A stretch of 64,000 bases of DNA from Lota lota (GCA_026745465.1 JACYXH010000020.1:164501-228500); one strand, 5' to 3'. Counted from the stretch's first letter, positions 33,969-60,043 are shown. Numbers and translations: made by a program. The notes: a model not told the origin generated them from the letters alone.

Positions 33969-36900
33969 AGACCACACTGATGCAAACCAGAACAGGGGAG
34001 TTGGATGTGAGGCTTACCAACAGGGATGGCTTCAAATACGAACACACATGGGGATTGGTGGTTTGATTTGCATGGGAGCTAATTATGCTCTTTGTTTTAA
34101 GTTTGCCTGACAGCCAGACGTGCAGGGTTTAATACACCTGCTGCCGATTTTGGTGTTGCATGTTCTGGCTAGTATTAAACAGTCCGGCTGTCTTTATCAG
34201 GGGATATTGGATGAATCAGTCTTTGTTGCCCCCACCCCCCCTCCTCTTCCAGCCTGTCTCTCCTGTCTCAGGACGAGAATGGCGTGGTTCTCTCCCTAGG
34301 GGGCGAGGCCCAGCGGGTCATCCTCAGTGCCCGGCCCTTCCGCCTGGACATCATGGAGGGACATGAGTTGCTGATGTCCCTCAACTCCCGCGGCCTGCTG
34401 GCCTACGAGCACCTGAGGATGCGCAAGGACACGTGAGAGACGCACACCGTTTTTATTCCACACGTGCCATTCTCTGAGCTGCCCCGCGGCTTTTTGTATT
34501 CTTCGTATCCTGGAATCTATGGATGATTGTTTTCACGTAGATGTTTTTGTTTGCCCTTGAAATGGTTCATACTGTTTCTGACTGGTTGTTCTGTCCTCTT
34601 CTCCCTTATTGTCCCAGTTTCTCCTATTTAGTAACTAGCACAGTGGCTAGCGTGTGGGATAGTATCAAGTGGGTATTCTCTAGGTAAAGACCCTTAAAGC
34701 TTTTGAAAGTGTGTATTCTGTATCTTGTGCCAATGCTGGCATTAGTTGTATTGAACCTAAAGCAATGGTAGATGATCAATGTCACTGAAAAAGTCATATA
34801 AAAATTTAACATGTATTTAGACTAACGACGATCAAATTATGTTCTTACCTAATGAATTGTGACAACAACAAAAAAACATTCTGAACAAAAGTCATAATCA
34901 TGATTGAGAATCGCACACCTAGCCTGCTGGGGTCTATCTAATTGAAAAAATATGTTTTTACTCATACTTTTATTATTCTGTGACGGTATTGTATAGCAAA
35001 TTAATCACAAACTCAGAATTTTCAAGTTGGTTTAACACTGTAACTGCATGACTTACCAAGCTTCCTGATCAAATAGGCAAATGCCTTAGTTCCCTTCTTC
35101 CTGAGCCCAATATGGCCAAAGAAAAAATGTAATGTTTAATTTAATCAACCTTTAGACTGAATCTGAATTCAAACAAGAGCCATGTGACCTTTGAATGGAC
35201 AGCCTATCCCAACAGGTTACTATTCATCTTTAAGACGTGCTCTCTCCAGAAGCCCATCCAGCAGCATCTTTCTTTGTGGTTATGAGTTAATCTCCACGTA
35301 TTTGCACAGGCTCAATCATATGTGGACACCCATGGTTACCCCATGCGAGAATATAAATAATTAACAGCCACTGCTGTCACTTGCATTCACGTGGCACATT
35401 TCAGTTCCACTATTACTTTGGAGTCACATGCTCCTGCCAAAGTATGAGTCTCATTGGCTTCTATAAAGGTCCCTGTCCCATGATGCCGTGTAACAAATAG
35501 CCACAAGGCAGGGATTTGCTCATCTAATTCTTGAATGGTGTGTCCTGCTTAGCACCCAGCCGCATACTAGCCCCTCTTAGACACCTGATGGCATCCATGA
35601 TATTGCATTCCTTTGCCTGTTTAAGTCCAACCCTCCTAGTTCCCTCATATTGTGTTACCACCCCCTCCCCCCTTTTTTGAACTGTGTTGCTCCCACTTTG
35701 ACACCTTTTCTCTCTCTTTCTGTCTCTCCTTCGGTCTGTCTCTCTCATATTTTGCCTGCCTCTCCACCCTCCTTTCCCTCCATCGCTGTGGTGTCACGTT
35801 GCAGCAGTCAAGCAGACTCCGAGGCAGAAAAGCCGCCGGGCAGCGATCCGGCGGACCAGGCCGAGGAGGTGGGTTACTGTTACGGTGGGGCCCAACAGTC
35901 ACGACTGTTCTCTAATGATTGAACAGGTTTGGATAACACTGACTCAAAACGACTCGTGGTGTTCTTATTGTTCGTCGTCCCTTCTCGCCACCTCAGCCCA
36001 AGGTCGACGACAAGGCGGAGGAGGAGAAGGATGAAGAGGGGATGTGGGAGGAGACATTCAAGTCCCACACAGACAGCAAACCCAACGGTATGGCCAACCG
36101 GCCCGGCTTGGTGCCACTGAGCCTCAAAGCAGCTGCGTTTGATTCTTTAATGGTGGAATTCACTATTTTCTACTTCTCCTACTCTGCCTTTCTAAAAAAA
36201 AAAAGGGATGTTCCTTGCTAGGACAAGGTAGTAATCAACCAGATCGGTTGCAATGAAGATGCAAGCACTGCTTCAATTAATCCTAGCTAAATAGCCACTG
36301 TAGAAATTCTTATGTTGAGTGACGTTTTGCTAACGTTAGTTGTTTGTCCCTCTGCAGGCCCCTCTGCCGTCAGTTTGGACTTCTCTCTGCCAGGAGTTGA
36401 GCACGTGTATGGCATCCCCGAACACGCAGAGACTCTTAAACTCAAAACAACAGAGTGAGTGACAACTCCTCTGTCAATCATCTGGAATGGATGGGATGTT
36501 AACGATTAACAAAGAAATGCGAAACCAAGACTTGCACAGATGCAATCCTGATAATGAATGGAAGGCAATTTAAATAAAGGAGAAATAGAGTTGCTAATCT
36601 TAATAAGATTTGTGTATGGTTAAGTTTTAGTCCGTAAGGTTTTGTAATTTTATGTGTGTGTGTGTGTGTGTGTCTCTGTGTGTGTGCAGCGGAGGGGAAC
36701 CATATCGGCTGTATAACCTGGATGTGTTCCAGTATGAACTGTTCAACCCCATGGCCCTGTACGGTGTCGTCCCTGTCATGCTGGCCCACAACGCCCAGAG
36801 AACCACCGGCATATTCTGGCTGAATGCTGCCGAGACGTGGGTGGATATCAGCTCCAACACAGCTGGCAAGGTACTGTGACTTCTGGACAGTTCCAATTGC

Positions 36901-39900
36901 CATTCCCCGTTGAGCGCCTGCAAAATGTGTCCGTCATGTCTAATGCTCCTGCATATGGATGTTGATGATGGTGGAGTTCAATGTCTGTCTTGTCCGTTTT
37001 TTTTATTTTGGGTATCAATCACTCCTTGCGCCTCACTTCAATAGCTAGTCCTCTCTTTCCCATTCTTCTTCTTCTTCTTTGGCGTGTCCCTCTCCGTGCA
37101 GACGGTCTTTGGGAAGATGCTGGACTACGTGCAGGGCTCGAACGAGACGCCCCAGACAGACGTGCGCTGGATCTCCGAGAGCGGCATCATAGACGTCTTC
37201 ATCATGCTCGGGCCGACCCCGCACGCCGTCTTCTCCCAGTACGCCTCCCTCACAGGTGAGAAAAAACCCTGACTAGGCTGTCTGTCACTTGAGCGAACGC
37301 GTATGATATTCGCCTTTTGTTAGTTAATGCTGCCACCTAAACCTTTCTAGATGTACTTCATGTGTCAGGATTAACCCAAAAATCTTGACAGTTTATCATT
37401 ATTTATCTTACTTTTTTTTCCGGTAAAGCATTTAGCTTGGGACACTTGCAGTCGGACAAACAGTTTAAAAAATGAAATGTCAAAGAGCGCTAGTAATACA
37501 TTGTTTAACATTTCAGCAGCGTTGATACAACTTTGACGCCTAGCTTAAGCTTTTGGCTCAGAGACGATACCGAATGAGAGATTGGTCCCCATCTGAGCCG
37601 GTTGATCTCTCTTTACCCCCCTTCTCAGGCACCCAGGCTTTCCCTCCTCTGGCCGGCCTGGCCTACCACCAGTGCCGCTGGAACTACAACGACCAGGAGG
37701 ACGTGCAGGCGGTGGACGCTGGCTTCGACCAGCACGACATCCCTTACGACTTCATCTGGCTGGACATCGAGCACACGGACGGCAAGCGCTACTTCACCTG
37801 GGACCCGCACAAGTTTGCCACGCCCAAGGACATGCTGCAGGGCCTGCAGGAGAAGAAGCGCAAGGTACAGCAGGCGGTGCATGGACGCTGCAGTGGGGCG
37901 TTAATGGGGGGGGGGGCTTGCTTTAAGATGACCTTAGTCTGCCCGCAGGGACCCTACTGACCTTGACGGGCAACTGAATTTGTTGAACGTGTGCTTTGAA
38001 ATCCTACCTGCCTTGCCCTTTCCGACCTGTTAAGTGTTGGTGGAGTGCTTTTCTCCGTAACAAGTGCGGTCATCTTTGTATGTTTTCCGAAAAGAATTAA
38101 ATTGACCAATAAGCGCCATTCACTGTTGTGAATAGTGCATCTGAGTAGAAGACCTAAACAGACTTGTTTTGGCTGTCAATCAGTACAGTTGTTATTATTC
38201 TAATCCCCATGTTACTGACGATGTGGACGCTGTCGAAACCAACAAATGGACTGAAAATCGGAAGAAGTCCTAAACCAAACAAATGGGTTTATTTGCTTCA
38301 GTCTATTTTTTTTTTTTTCTTCTTCTTCCTGTCCTTGGTGGGTTTTCCTGCACTCTGTGATGTGGCTTTCAGATGGTGGCCATTGTGGACCCCCACATCA
38401 AGGTGGACAGTGAGTACAAGATCCACACGGAGGTCCGCTCCCAAGGCTTCTACATCAAGAACAAAGACGGCGGAGACTACGAGGGCTGGTGTTGGCCCGG
38501 TAAGAGACGACACTGCCCCAACCCCGTGTCCACAGATTGGTCTACGCATCAGCCTCTTAAAATTAGCAACACTTTCCCCCCCTGAGTCCCCTACTCGGTT
38601 GATAAGGGTTTGTTGTTATTGTAGTGCACCTGGCATGTTCATTTATTTATACACTGAAATGGCTGTTAAGGCCGTGGAGAGTGCTACCTCTCTCTCTTTG
38701 TCTCTCGGCCCTTGGCCGCCCTGACTTCTGTCTTAATTGGTCCCTGGTGATTACTCTCTCCAGGTAATGCCGGCTACCCAGACTTCACCAGGCCAGAGAT
38801 GAGGGCCTGGTGGGCCAGCATGTTTGCCTACGATCAGTACGAGGTAGGCCCAAACGCCCCACACACCTAGTGGTCTGCTTATGCCTGCTGGGCCTGAAAA
38901 CGTGTACTCGTATAAACGCGTTCAGGCAAACCGAAAACCATTACAAAAAGCTTGCAACCAAACGGTTTTGCAGTCATCTTCAAAATATTTTTTATATGAT
39001 CTTTTATGTATTTTGGTAAAATGTGGAAGCGGGATATGTATATAATGAAACTGTCCAAAATAAAGCTGTCGCATATTGTCGTTGAGACTAAAATAGGTTT
39101 GTTCGCCAATATTTTTTGGCTGGCCCGGGTAGGTGGAATTCCACTGTGTTTGACAAGTTACACAATAGTGACGTCCCGACATCAAAGTCAAATGTATAGC
39201 AGCATAAAAGAATCAAGCATCTCAATAGCAGTTTATATAGTTTGAAAGTGTGTAATGTAGTTCGAAAGATGTTGGGCATTCAACAGATATTTGCGCTCCG
39301 AATTACAGCGATCTGACCCAGGGAACTAACGTCGCGATCACCGGTATGAGTCCCGTGTGTCTAGCGGCGTATATCTGCCCAGGAGACGGTCGGGCAGCAG
39401 CACTACTCTCTAGAGCCGTCGTTTAGGCAATATTTACAAAGCACCCTGCCCACTAGCTCTGCAACAACTAACAGTAAAAAGCTGGTTAAAAAAAAAACTG
39501 CATGGCCTGTGGTACTCCGGTGTGAATGTAACAAATATATCAACCTGACTTTAGATATGTGTTCATTGGTGGAAACAATCGCAGACTGCAACATTTTATA
39601 TATATATAAAAAAAAATTTAGACAGCCTGCCTACAAAACAAGAAATCATGCACATAGAAATATGAATCCATGGCAGCGGCTTTAAAAGGGAATTTGTTTA
39701 CTAACCCCCCCCCCCATAGGGCTCCATGGAGAACCTGTACACCTGGAACGACATGAACGAACCATCCGTCTTCAACGGGCCCGAGGTCACCATGCACAAG
39801 GACGCCGTGCACGGCTCCTGGGAGCACCGCGACCTCCACAACCTCTACGGCTTCTACGTGGTCAGTGCTCTGCCCTGCCTTGTGTGCTCATTCCGTTTCC

Positions 39901-42900
39901 TATTTCTGTGCCTAGCAATGCGTGAAGGGGGCCATATCCTAGACTCAGTGTCCCGTTTGGTTTGTAAAATAAATCCGTATATTGTATCTATGGATAGAAG
40001 TAAATTCCCAGTCGCTTTATGTGTAAATTGACCTTGAGGATTATAAGGCCCTTTCCTGTCTTCCCTTCCATCCATGTAGCAAATGGCCACAGCCGAGGGC
40101 CTCATCCAGCGGTCTGGGGGAGTGGAGCGGCCCTTTGTCCTGACCAGGGCCTTCTTCGCTGGGTCACAGCGCTACGGTGAGCCCCCTCGAGCCTCATGCT
40201 CTCCGGTACTCATTTAGGGAATGTTCACAGGCATGGATCTTTTTAAGATCAAAGTTCCCCTAAAGTGTCCTGTCAACGTGCAAACTAACGAGATGATGTT
40301 TGCCAGACGATATTGTCATCTCTCTGTCAGTAGATTTCAAAGAATGCCCAAAATACTTGGCTATCCCTGAATGGTGGTAGACAAAGGAAAAGGTATTTAT
40401 TTATGTGTCCTGAGGTCACTCTCCTCACTGTTCTCGATCACTTTGCATCGCGACGGCTGTCCCACCTTATTCAGCTAATCGAGATGTGGAAGGACTCATG
40501 CGTGTGTCTGTGCATTGTGTTTGTGTCCAGGTGCTGTGTGGACCGGCGACAACGCTGCAGAGTGGGATCACCTGAAGATCTCCATCCCCATGTGCCTGAG
40601 TCTCAGCCTGGTGGGCATCTCTCTCTGTGGTGGTAAGCAGCGATGACACCAAATGACCTCCCAAGCTCTGCGGCCTTCTTCACATCCATTGATGGAGTCC
40701 ATGAGCACGGTGCAATCAAACAACAGCACCTTGTCCGAATAACAGAGAAAATCTGCGGTTATGAATGTACGAGTTAAAATTGTAGAAAGGTTCATGGATT
40801 AAAGCTTTATGTTTTGGTTGAAGCAGAATGTGGCAACTTTTAACGGTTGTCATGGAAATTGGCGCTTTCGCCATCATTACCAAACACGAGGGAAATCCGA
40901 CATGGAAATCCGACATGCTGGAGCGGGACCCGACCCTTTCCCCCACCTTGCTCCTCTTGGACTAACAATCCCCCTTCCTCTTTGTCCGTCCTCCCAGCCG
41001 ACGTCGGGGGCTTCTTCAAGACTCCCAGCAGTGAGCTGCTGGTGCGCTGGTACCAGGCGGGGGCCTACCAGCCCTTCTTCCGGGCCCACGCCCACCTGGA
41101 CACGCCGCGCCGCGAGCCCTGGCTCTTTGGCCCCGAGAACACGGCGCTGATCCGCGAGGTGGTCCGCCAGCGCTACGCCCTGCTGCCATACTGGTACCAG
41201 CTCTTCTACCACGCCCACCGCACCGGGCACCCCGTCATGAGGTGAGGTGGTCAGGAGAACCCTTGGCCTGTTGTTAAAGAGGAAAGTAATTCTTGTTATT
41301 TTGTCACTTTGAATCCACTGAGTCATTTTCAGAGTTTTTATTTTTATTTTTTTCATAAAGTGCTAAGTATCCCTTGTTTGAGAAGGTAGTTCTGTTGAAA
41401 CATCCATGCAAGATTACAACGAGATACAAAGATGTTTAAAAAAAAATGCACCTCTTGAACGGCACCCACTGGTGAATTTAGGGCACTATATCGCACAGAA
41501 TCAGAGTTGCTTTTATTACATCTTAACGTACTAGTACGCAAGAGTACAATTCTTAGGCTTGGATCTTCAACAGTCACATGGCAGCATCAATACAAGAGCA
41601 AGAACAAAGTAAGTAATGATAAGTAGCAACATCAATTCAACAATGTGTTCAAGTGGTAGTGGTACCAGCCACGTACAGTAGTGCTGCGACGATGTCTGAA
41701 TTTCCCCACCGGTGGATGTTGACCGGAGACCACTGGGGGGATACCGGTAACGCCGTATAAAAAGAATAAAGGAAATTCCCAGTCCGCATCTTTCCGTGTG
41801 TGAATCATAGCCAGTGGAGACCACTGCTGCAGAATCACGCTTTTTTTCCTTTTCATTTCTGAAGAGGTTCCAGTGCTACTTTAGCAACACAAAAACCCAA
41901 ACTACAGTAGAACGTAGGATTGCTGCGTGGACGTCAGTGGCTTTCAGAGCCGCTCGTCCGACTCATTTGAAAATGTCAGATGGGATATGTGGCATTATGA
42001 AATAAATGTAGCATTAAATGAAGAAATGTGGCATTGAGAAATAAAACTCCCATGAAATAAATAACAGTAGGCCTTAAAAAAAAAAAAGATTTTATTTTTA
42101 TTTTCTATATTTATTGCCTCATTTATTTATTTCATATCTATATTTGTATTGATTTAATATTGACTCAAATAGCATTCCACACCGCGACCACACTACAGCA
42201 TGGTAATACTGAGTGTCTTTGTCCTCTCCGGCAGGCCACTGTGGGTGGAGTATCCTCAGGATGTCGCTACGTTCGCCATGGATGACCAGTACTTGCTTGG
42301 TGAGTCGGCAGTGCTCAAATACAATGTCGAAAACCTCACTTTTGTGGTTACACTCTTTGAGCTTAAGAGTGTGTGTGTTCCATTTATTCGTGGCTTAAAA
42401 AACGGTTTTTTTCCTTTGTTACTACAGAAATCGATTTAGTTTCTGTGTGGCTCTCGGTAGTGTCGTAACCCGCTGAACCTAGGGTGTATCTCGTAACCTT
42501 GATTAAGGGTGTGTTCCCTTGACGTAGGCCAGAATAGAAACCCATTCAGTAACCGTAGCTAATGCGCTGACACACAAATAAACTGGCCTAGCCTTATCGT
42601 CATGGGCATGGATGCATTGGTGATGGGCCACAGCCTGCCATGATACATCCGTGCCGAAGGTCACAGCGAGGACCAGGGACGTTGGTTAATGTTGTCCTTT
42701 CGGTGTGTAAGATGGCTGCCTCAGTGCAATGTGCCAGCGCTGACTCATTATGCTGTGTTTCAGGGAGGGACCTGCTGGTGCACCCAGTAACTGAAGAGGG
42801 TGCCAGGGGTGTCACCGCCTATCTGCCCGGCAAAGGAGAGGTGAGACTACTCTATTAGTAGTTCATTTTTTATTTTACATCCAATACTTTTATTTTTGTA

Positions 42901-45269
42901 GCAACCGATACATACTTGTATATTCTACAAATCTGCTAAATGTCCCTTTTTTCTTTTTTTGTATCATCCCGTTACTGGAAAAGTTATGTAGGTGGTTGGG
43001 AGTGGTGGGGGGGGTTGAAATTGGAAATATTCAAACCTGTAGGCAAAATGGTATGGGTGGTCAGTCAGCTGCGTGAGTGGCCTCTGATGTAACGACGTGA
43101 GGACTTTTCAAACAACAAAATACATTGTAGTTCAGTGAAAACGAAATGGAGATGGGTCATTCCCAATCTCTGACGTGTGTGTGTGTGTGTTTACATGTTT
43201 GTGAGTCACACCCCATGGTTGTGTTTCTGTTTCCATGCTTCTGTTTGAGTTCCTTTTTATTTTTTTTATTTTTTATTTTAATTTTGGCCTCGTTGAATAG
43301 GAAGTGCTGTATTCTTACCGGTCCCGTCTGTGTTTTCAGGTCTGGTTTGACGTCCACACCTTCCAGAAGCACAACGGAGCCCAGGACCTCTACATCCCCG
43401 TCACCATGAGCTCTGTAAGGCCCGCGTGTTCTTCAAAAGATACTCACTCTGATATTAACTGCGAAATGTTTCCCTCATAGTATTTACCAGTCAAGGTGTA
43501 CCTGTCCGATAAGCACGCGTTCCATCTGGTTCACTGTGTCCCTGTCTGTCGTTAAATTGTACATTTGCATCCTGTACCTTTTTTGACATTGTTCCAGCCA
43601 CTGAGCTGATAAGCATGCGTTCCAGCTAGCTGAACAAGCTCTGCTCTCTGTAGATCCCTGTGTTCCAGCGTGGCGGCTCAATCATTCCCAGGAAGCTGCG
43701 TGTTCGCAGGTCCTCCGCCTGTATGGAGCACGATCCCTATACCCTCTACGTGGCCCTCAGCCAACGGGTAACTATTTCCATTCATGCCTGGTGTTTATCT
43801 CTCCCACACACACATGCCGCTATTGTGTCCCCCACACAGTCACCATTTGAGGCTTGACACCGTGCACTTGTTTGTCCAGCGCAAGGCCGAAGGCGAACTG
43901 TACCTGGACGACGGCCACACCTTCAACTTTGACACGAAGGGAGAATTCATCCACAGGAAGCTGTCTTTCTCCAACAACATCCTGTCATCCAGGTGGGACA
44001 TTACCCTTCACTTTGCTTAGGGGGAGTGGTGGTGGGAAGGAACCCACTGGCTGAAAATGCTTCTAGCTGTACCCGAACTCTTTTCATGCACGGTAGAAAA
44101 TTCAGAGCATTTCCAACGGCAGTTATTTGTCCTTGTATGCAAATAGAACTACTGTAACCGAGGAAGCCCACTCCGCTTTGTCTCCCCTCTGCAGTACCTT
44201 GGCCCCCGCTGCCCATCTGTCTACCAAGTCCTGGATCGAGCGGATCCTCATACTGGGAGCCAGTAAGCCCAGCAAGGTCACCCTCAAGACTGCCGGTGAG
44301 TTGTCGGGAGGGTCCACATTCTACCACGGGGAGTTACCGCGGAGCAACCTGTTTGCTCTGCTAGAACGTGATCAAATGAGCGTGAAGGCACACCTAGCCG
44401 TGTGTCATCAATAAACATCTGCCGTCAATATGATGTTACTCTGCCGTTGATTCGAGCAGTAAACACTGTGCTACTGGCTTGAAAGTGCATGTCAGATTTG
44501 TGGAAGTAGCTAAATATTTTCAGCGAATATCTTTTGTTATGACAAGATTGAGCTAGAAACACAGTTTGGTGTGTTCATATTTAAGGTATTTCTTCAGATT
44601 GGTAAAGATTGGTCCCAGGATCTCTAGAACACATTAGCTCAAGATGGCCGGCTGACTCTACAAGAGGGTCTTGAAGGCATCTCTGTCGCTCAGTTGTTAC
44701 TGGTGTTCCCCCTACTGGCTGGCGTAGTAAACTACAGTTTGTGTTGCATAAGGGTCTACGCACATGACAGTATCAGTTTCCCTTGGATACAAATAGCAAA
44801 ACGTTATTTATTTTGATGGCGAATTACCCCACAGTATATGTATATGACACTGAATATGTAACGTGATTATATCTATTTTTGGTAACTGGTAAAATGGCAA
44901 TATAACATGTGCTTTGCGGTTAGGATAATAAAGGACAATAAAGATGGCAAAGCACACCCTCTAGTGGACTGTTGCTTCATTGCACTCTTGCTCTCAGCCA
45001 CAGCACAACCCCTGTGTATGGAAGGGATTTGTACCTACATATATTTTACTTTAGTAGAAAATGTTTACGTTTGGTGACATGTGGCTTTGTTTGAGTGTGT
45101 TCGTGGATCTTGAGTTGACCGCCCCCTCCCCCTTGTCTTCCCCCTCTTCCGCACCGCAGGCGGCCAGGAGAGCCAGCTGGAGTTTGAGTTTGACGCCTCC
45201 ATGTCAGTGCTGACGATCCGCAAGCCCGGCATGAATGTCGGAGAGGACTGGAGCGTGGCGCTGAAGTAA
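32597..45269 (+). CDS. ganab: Glucosidase II alpha subunit (neutral alpha-glucosidase AB), GH31
   Basis: 24 coding exons: 32597-32616, 33366-33467, 33581-33689, 33791-33918, 34253-34432, 35805-35868, 35997-36087, 36358-36454, 36690-36870, 37102-37255, 37629-37864, 38373-38499, 38764-38843, 39720-39860, 40080-40176, 40531-40632, 40998-41241, 42235-42299, 42764-42840, 43340-43414, 43654-43767, 43880-43992, 44195-44295, 45160-45269. The sum is 2808 bp, 935 aa (human about 944-966). A signal peptide ([15 protein letters not shown]) precedes [16 protein letters not shown]. The GH31 nucleophile Asp is in [15 protein letters not shown], and the acid/base Asp in [12 protein letters not shown]. The enzyme trims the inner glucoses of N-glycans in the ER, as a heterodimer with PRKCSH, and so controls calnexin binding. 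Exon 1 encodes only seven residues and a second in-frame ATG opens exon 2, so start choice is slightly uncertain. Confidence 0.97.
33930..33966 (+). repeat. (C)n homopolymer in ganab intron 4
   Basis: About 36 C, starting 12 bp after the exon 4 donor. Confidence 0.9.
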
Positions 45270-45345
45270 CCACGGAGACCGGAGGAGAGGGACGACAAGG
45301 GGAAGACGGTGGATAGAGTGAGGGAGAAGGATGACAGGCACTTGA

Positions 45346-45515
<170 letters not shown>

Positions 45516-46265
45516 CCACATATCCAATTAGACCACATGTTAGCGTGACTGAGCCACAAAAAGAATGTCACTACCATGTTCCTCATGTGTCCATTAAAAC
45601 TAATAGTTGGGTACTAAAAGGTTGCCTTTAGATTTGGATGTTTTTTCCATAAGTATTTCAATTTAGATTTCTCATTTGATCATGAGATGATGTGTTTGGT
45701 AGTGGGCAGGAGAGCTCTCAGAGAGGATGTTTAATGAAGGCACACATTCTCCAGGAGCTGTTGAACTACATGGACATGTTTGTTTTTTCCCCGTTTTATG
45801 TTCCTTCAAAATCCATTCCATCCACATTCTTTTTTTTTTTTCGTATAGGAAAATCCAAAATGTGTTAATTGCACCACAAATCATGCAAGTTGCCTTTGGC
45901 TCAGTGATAATCTTGACCACAGTAGTTATGTCATGTACATTTCTTTTCTTTCACCAATTTCCATTGTTTCTGACAAATGTAACTGACAAACTATGTAGGA
46001 TCAAAGTATTTCCCATTCAACCTGTTCCCAGAGTTGGTTTCAGCAAAGTTTTTGCACGTTGCAATTATCATGACACAACTCTTTTTAGAATAACTGCTAC
46101 TACTGAAAAATTAGTAATGTTAAGCATTTGTTTTTAACCAAATGCAATATAGCAACAGGGATTGTGAACCACTGATGTGAAAGATATCCTGTTGGTGTAT
46201 TTTGTTTTCTCCTTTTTTGTCCTACTTTTGTTTACTTGATATTTTTTTAATGCACTTGAGCGGGA

Positions 46266-46271
46266 AATAAA
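46266..46271 (+). terminator. Candidate ganab poly(A) signal
   Basis: AATAAA about 1 kb after the stop codon. A weaker ATTAAA at about 45,593 could give a shorter 3' UTR. Confidence 0.45.
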
Positions 46272-47810
46272 ATGCAGTTGACCCGTTATGGTGTATAGCC
46301 CAACTAGCGCTTTATAGTTCTGATTTTTCTATTTCATTAAAATTCATGTGTAATTGGATTTGTGTTGACATTTCAGCAATACACTTATTACACCACATTA
46401 CACTTGGAGCTGTAGGGTATTTGATTCGATTTTACTGTCACAATATAATCGTTAATTTGTTTACTACGATAGAACATCCTTTGAGATGTTTTTACCATTT
46501 ACCTATATTTTTTAATTATCAAATACATTCTGGTGAAAGATTAAGCTACACCCAAGAGGTAAAAATTTAATATAAATAAGGAAATTAATTAGTTTTACAA
46601 AAATAAATATAATTTATTTTTGAAAACTAATAAATCAAAATTAAATCATCGAAGTAGCGTTATGTGATCGGTAGGAGGCAGCAAAGCACAAGACATCTGG
46701 CGCGACGCAAAACGAGAAGAATCAAACGAGAGCATGCGCAGGTCACCAAGCGAAGGAGAGAAATGTTGCGTTTAAGTTTTCTTTTTTTAAGTGCGCCGTG
46801 GGACAACGACATGCTGCTGTCCGAAGATGCCGAGCACCTGTGCTGCGCGATACGGCAACGACCGGTGGAAAAGTGAACCTAAAGTTGCCTTTTTCAATTA
46901 AGAAGTGTATCATTTCACCATTGTCCTTCTATTATTATCGTAGTTATAAACGTACATTTGCTATAACTTCAGTGATACGTACAGCCGAGTCACCTTTGTT
47001 TACTTTCCCCAATGTTGCGTTGTTTCTTCCTTTATTTGACATTTAATATTGCATACTTTTAACAGCGTACCTCATTGGTTTATGCAGCCAGTAAACATTG
47101 ACAACCAGACAAGAATGGCAGGTTGTGTTCCCAACAGTTTTGAGGATGGGTGCCTTACAACATTTCCTAATGGGACGAGGCGTCTCGAAAGGTTTCCACA
47201 GTTTTCGACTTTTCCCATGCAACAAAGGTAGTTGCAGAGGTGTATACCACTTTGCATGTCATGATTGCACATGACCACGATTGCACGTGACCACAGCAAC
47301 TTACCACACCAACACCTTAGTTGGAGCTGTTGATGAATCTATTGAATAATACCGATAACGCCATCACTTAAAAGTGTGCAATCTGCATTACAGATTTTTG
47401 GTCAGATGTCCTGTATCACAATCTTACACCTATCACAATAAATTATGCAAGTAGTTTATCAGTTTCAAAAGAGCCATAATGACTAACACAATTTTATTAT
47501 TTCCTGAAATGTTCATGTAATTAAAAGAAATCTCATTACTGTGTATTGACTAAATGTGATGTAGACATTAGTGTGCACTAACCCAGGCACACTGGGACTT
47601 TTGTGGAATTAGATTATGGGAGAGTATGAATGCAAACGTCGAGCAATCAAATACTGTAAAAATTTTTATGTAGAAATTGACAATAAACGGGTGTTCTTTA
47701 TAAAAATGTTTTGAACGAATTTTCCTCAAATAAGACATCACTCTAGGACTAAAAATGTGAAGATGGTGACATTTAATTGTTCAATCCTTCTTAATTAAAA
47801 AAAATAATTA

Positions 47811-47871
<61 letters not shown>

Positions 47872-48018
47872 TGACCATTTGGATGACGAAAGTTAACTAA
47901 AGTTTCTTCCATAAAGCGGGTATAATCGCTGCATCGTGGATAGGATGTCTATGTGACCCTTTTCCTACCTGTTTTGTTTTTTGTCGCGTTCGAATGACGT
48001 ATCACAACGTTTCTGGTC
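46272..48018. other. ganab-prpf39 intergenic space
   Basis: AT-rich, with (TA)n at 47,813-47,868. An Arg-rich 70-codon frame at 46,664-46,876 lies in a locally GC-richer patch. It has no recognisable domain and no clear splice partners, so it is not called as a gene. Confidence 0.5.
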
Positions 48019-58926
<10,908 letters not shown>

Positions 58927-59886
58927 GTAGAAGCAGAGTGGGGGGCAGGGGGTGACCAAGAGCGGCATGACACCCAAGGAGGCATGACACCCACCAGAGG
59001 CCACAGGAAGCAACCCTTAACCCCCACACACACAATTTCCTTTCCGTTGCCATCCTTCCACTGGAGTCACCGGAATTGTGGGTAATCTAGCTGTGGCTGC
59101 TTATCATCCCATGTGGTTGATTTGGAAGATGGAGAAAAAGAGAGCGAGAAACATAAAGGACACTTGGTCGCACATGCTCAGTCCATAGTTCAGTGTTGTC
59201 TGTGGGGGTTTCGCCCCAAAATATGACGTTCACCCTTGACAGTTTGCATTTGCTCTTTTCATCTGCCCTGGGTGAAATTCCCGGCAGAATCTTTTTATTT
59301 TATTTGTATTTAAGAGGTCCCTCATGTAACCTCTTGGGTTTTAATCAAAACTATTTTTGTATGTAATTGCAGCCCCTTCCATCCAAATTGTAATGCTGTC
59401 CGTAGTATTCAGCCCCTTTAAACTAGTATGATTGGTGTACTGCATCATTCCACAGACTAGGCCAGCCATTTTGTTTTCGTGTTCTTCTAATGTGTATATA
59501 AAGGTGTTTTATAGTGTCTCAGTAATGGCGCTTCATTTGTGTCGAGTTTCTCCCAAGTTTGCAACGACGAACGTCTTAAACCAGCTCTTCCACCAAGCCA
59601 ATGGGAGAAAAAAAAACCCTGCTAATGGGATGAGGGTGGTCCCTGGAATATCGCCTTGCTTTTGGGCAATGGAAGAAAAACACAAATTCATTACTTCCTC
59701 AGTAGTACTATACTAGAGTGGCGAGATGCCTCGACCTTCTTCGTGTGAGTTAATGAACTACACAGTGCTGTTTCACAGTCAACCCATCCTTAAAAGTCAT
59801 GTTTTCACACAGGGACAACCTTGTGTAACAGTTGGTTTCTTTTTTTTTTTGGTAATACTTCTGCTTGTTCCTCTTTTGCCATTTTT

Positions 59887-59892
59887 AATAAA
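59887..59892 (+). terminator. prpf39 poly(A) signal
   Basis: AATAAA about 960 bp after the stop codon, the best canonical signal downstream. Confidence 0.6.
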
Positions 59893-60037
59893 GAGGAGTG
59901 TATACCCGAAGCAAAGAGGTGTTCTCCACTTTTAGGTCCGTAGCAGGACAATATCTTTACAACATTCAGCTTATGATACAGCCGTAATGCTGCATCGATG
60001 GGTAGAAAATGGTCTGTTGAATTCAGTCAGGCATTTC

Positions 60038-60043
60038 TTTATT
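60038..60043 (-). terminator. ubxn1 poly(A) signal
   Basis: Reads AATAAA on the minus strand, about 590 bp past the ubxn1 stop codon. Confidence 0.55.

Noticed and set aside
46664-46876. Arg-rich 70-codon frame between ganab and prpf39
   Set aside because: No domain, no splice partners and no second copy. It might be a promoter-proximal exon but cannot be supported.
47049-47231. 60-codon frame with a Cys/Phe-Pro pattern vaguely like a THAP finger
   Set aside because: Cysteine spacing does not fit, and no adjoining coding sequence was found.
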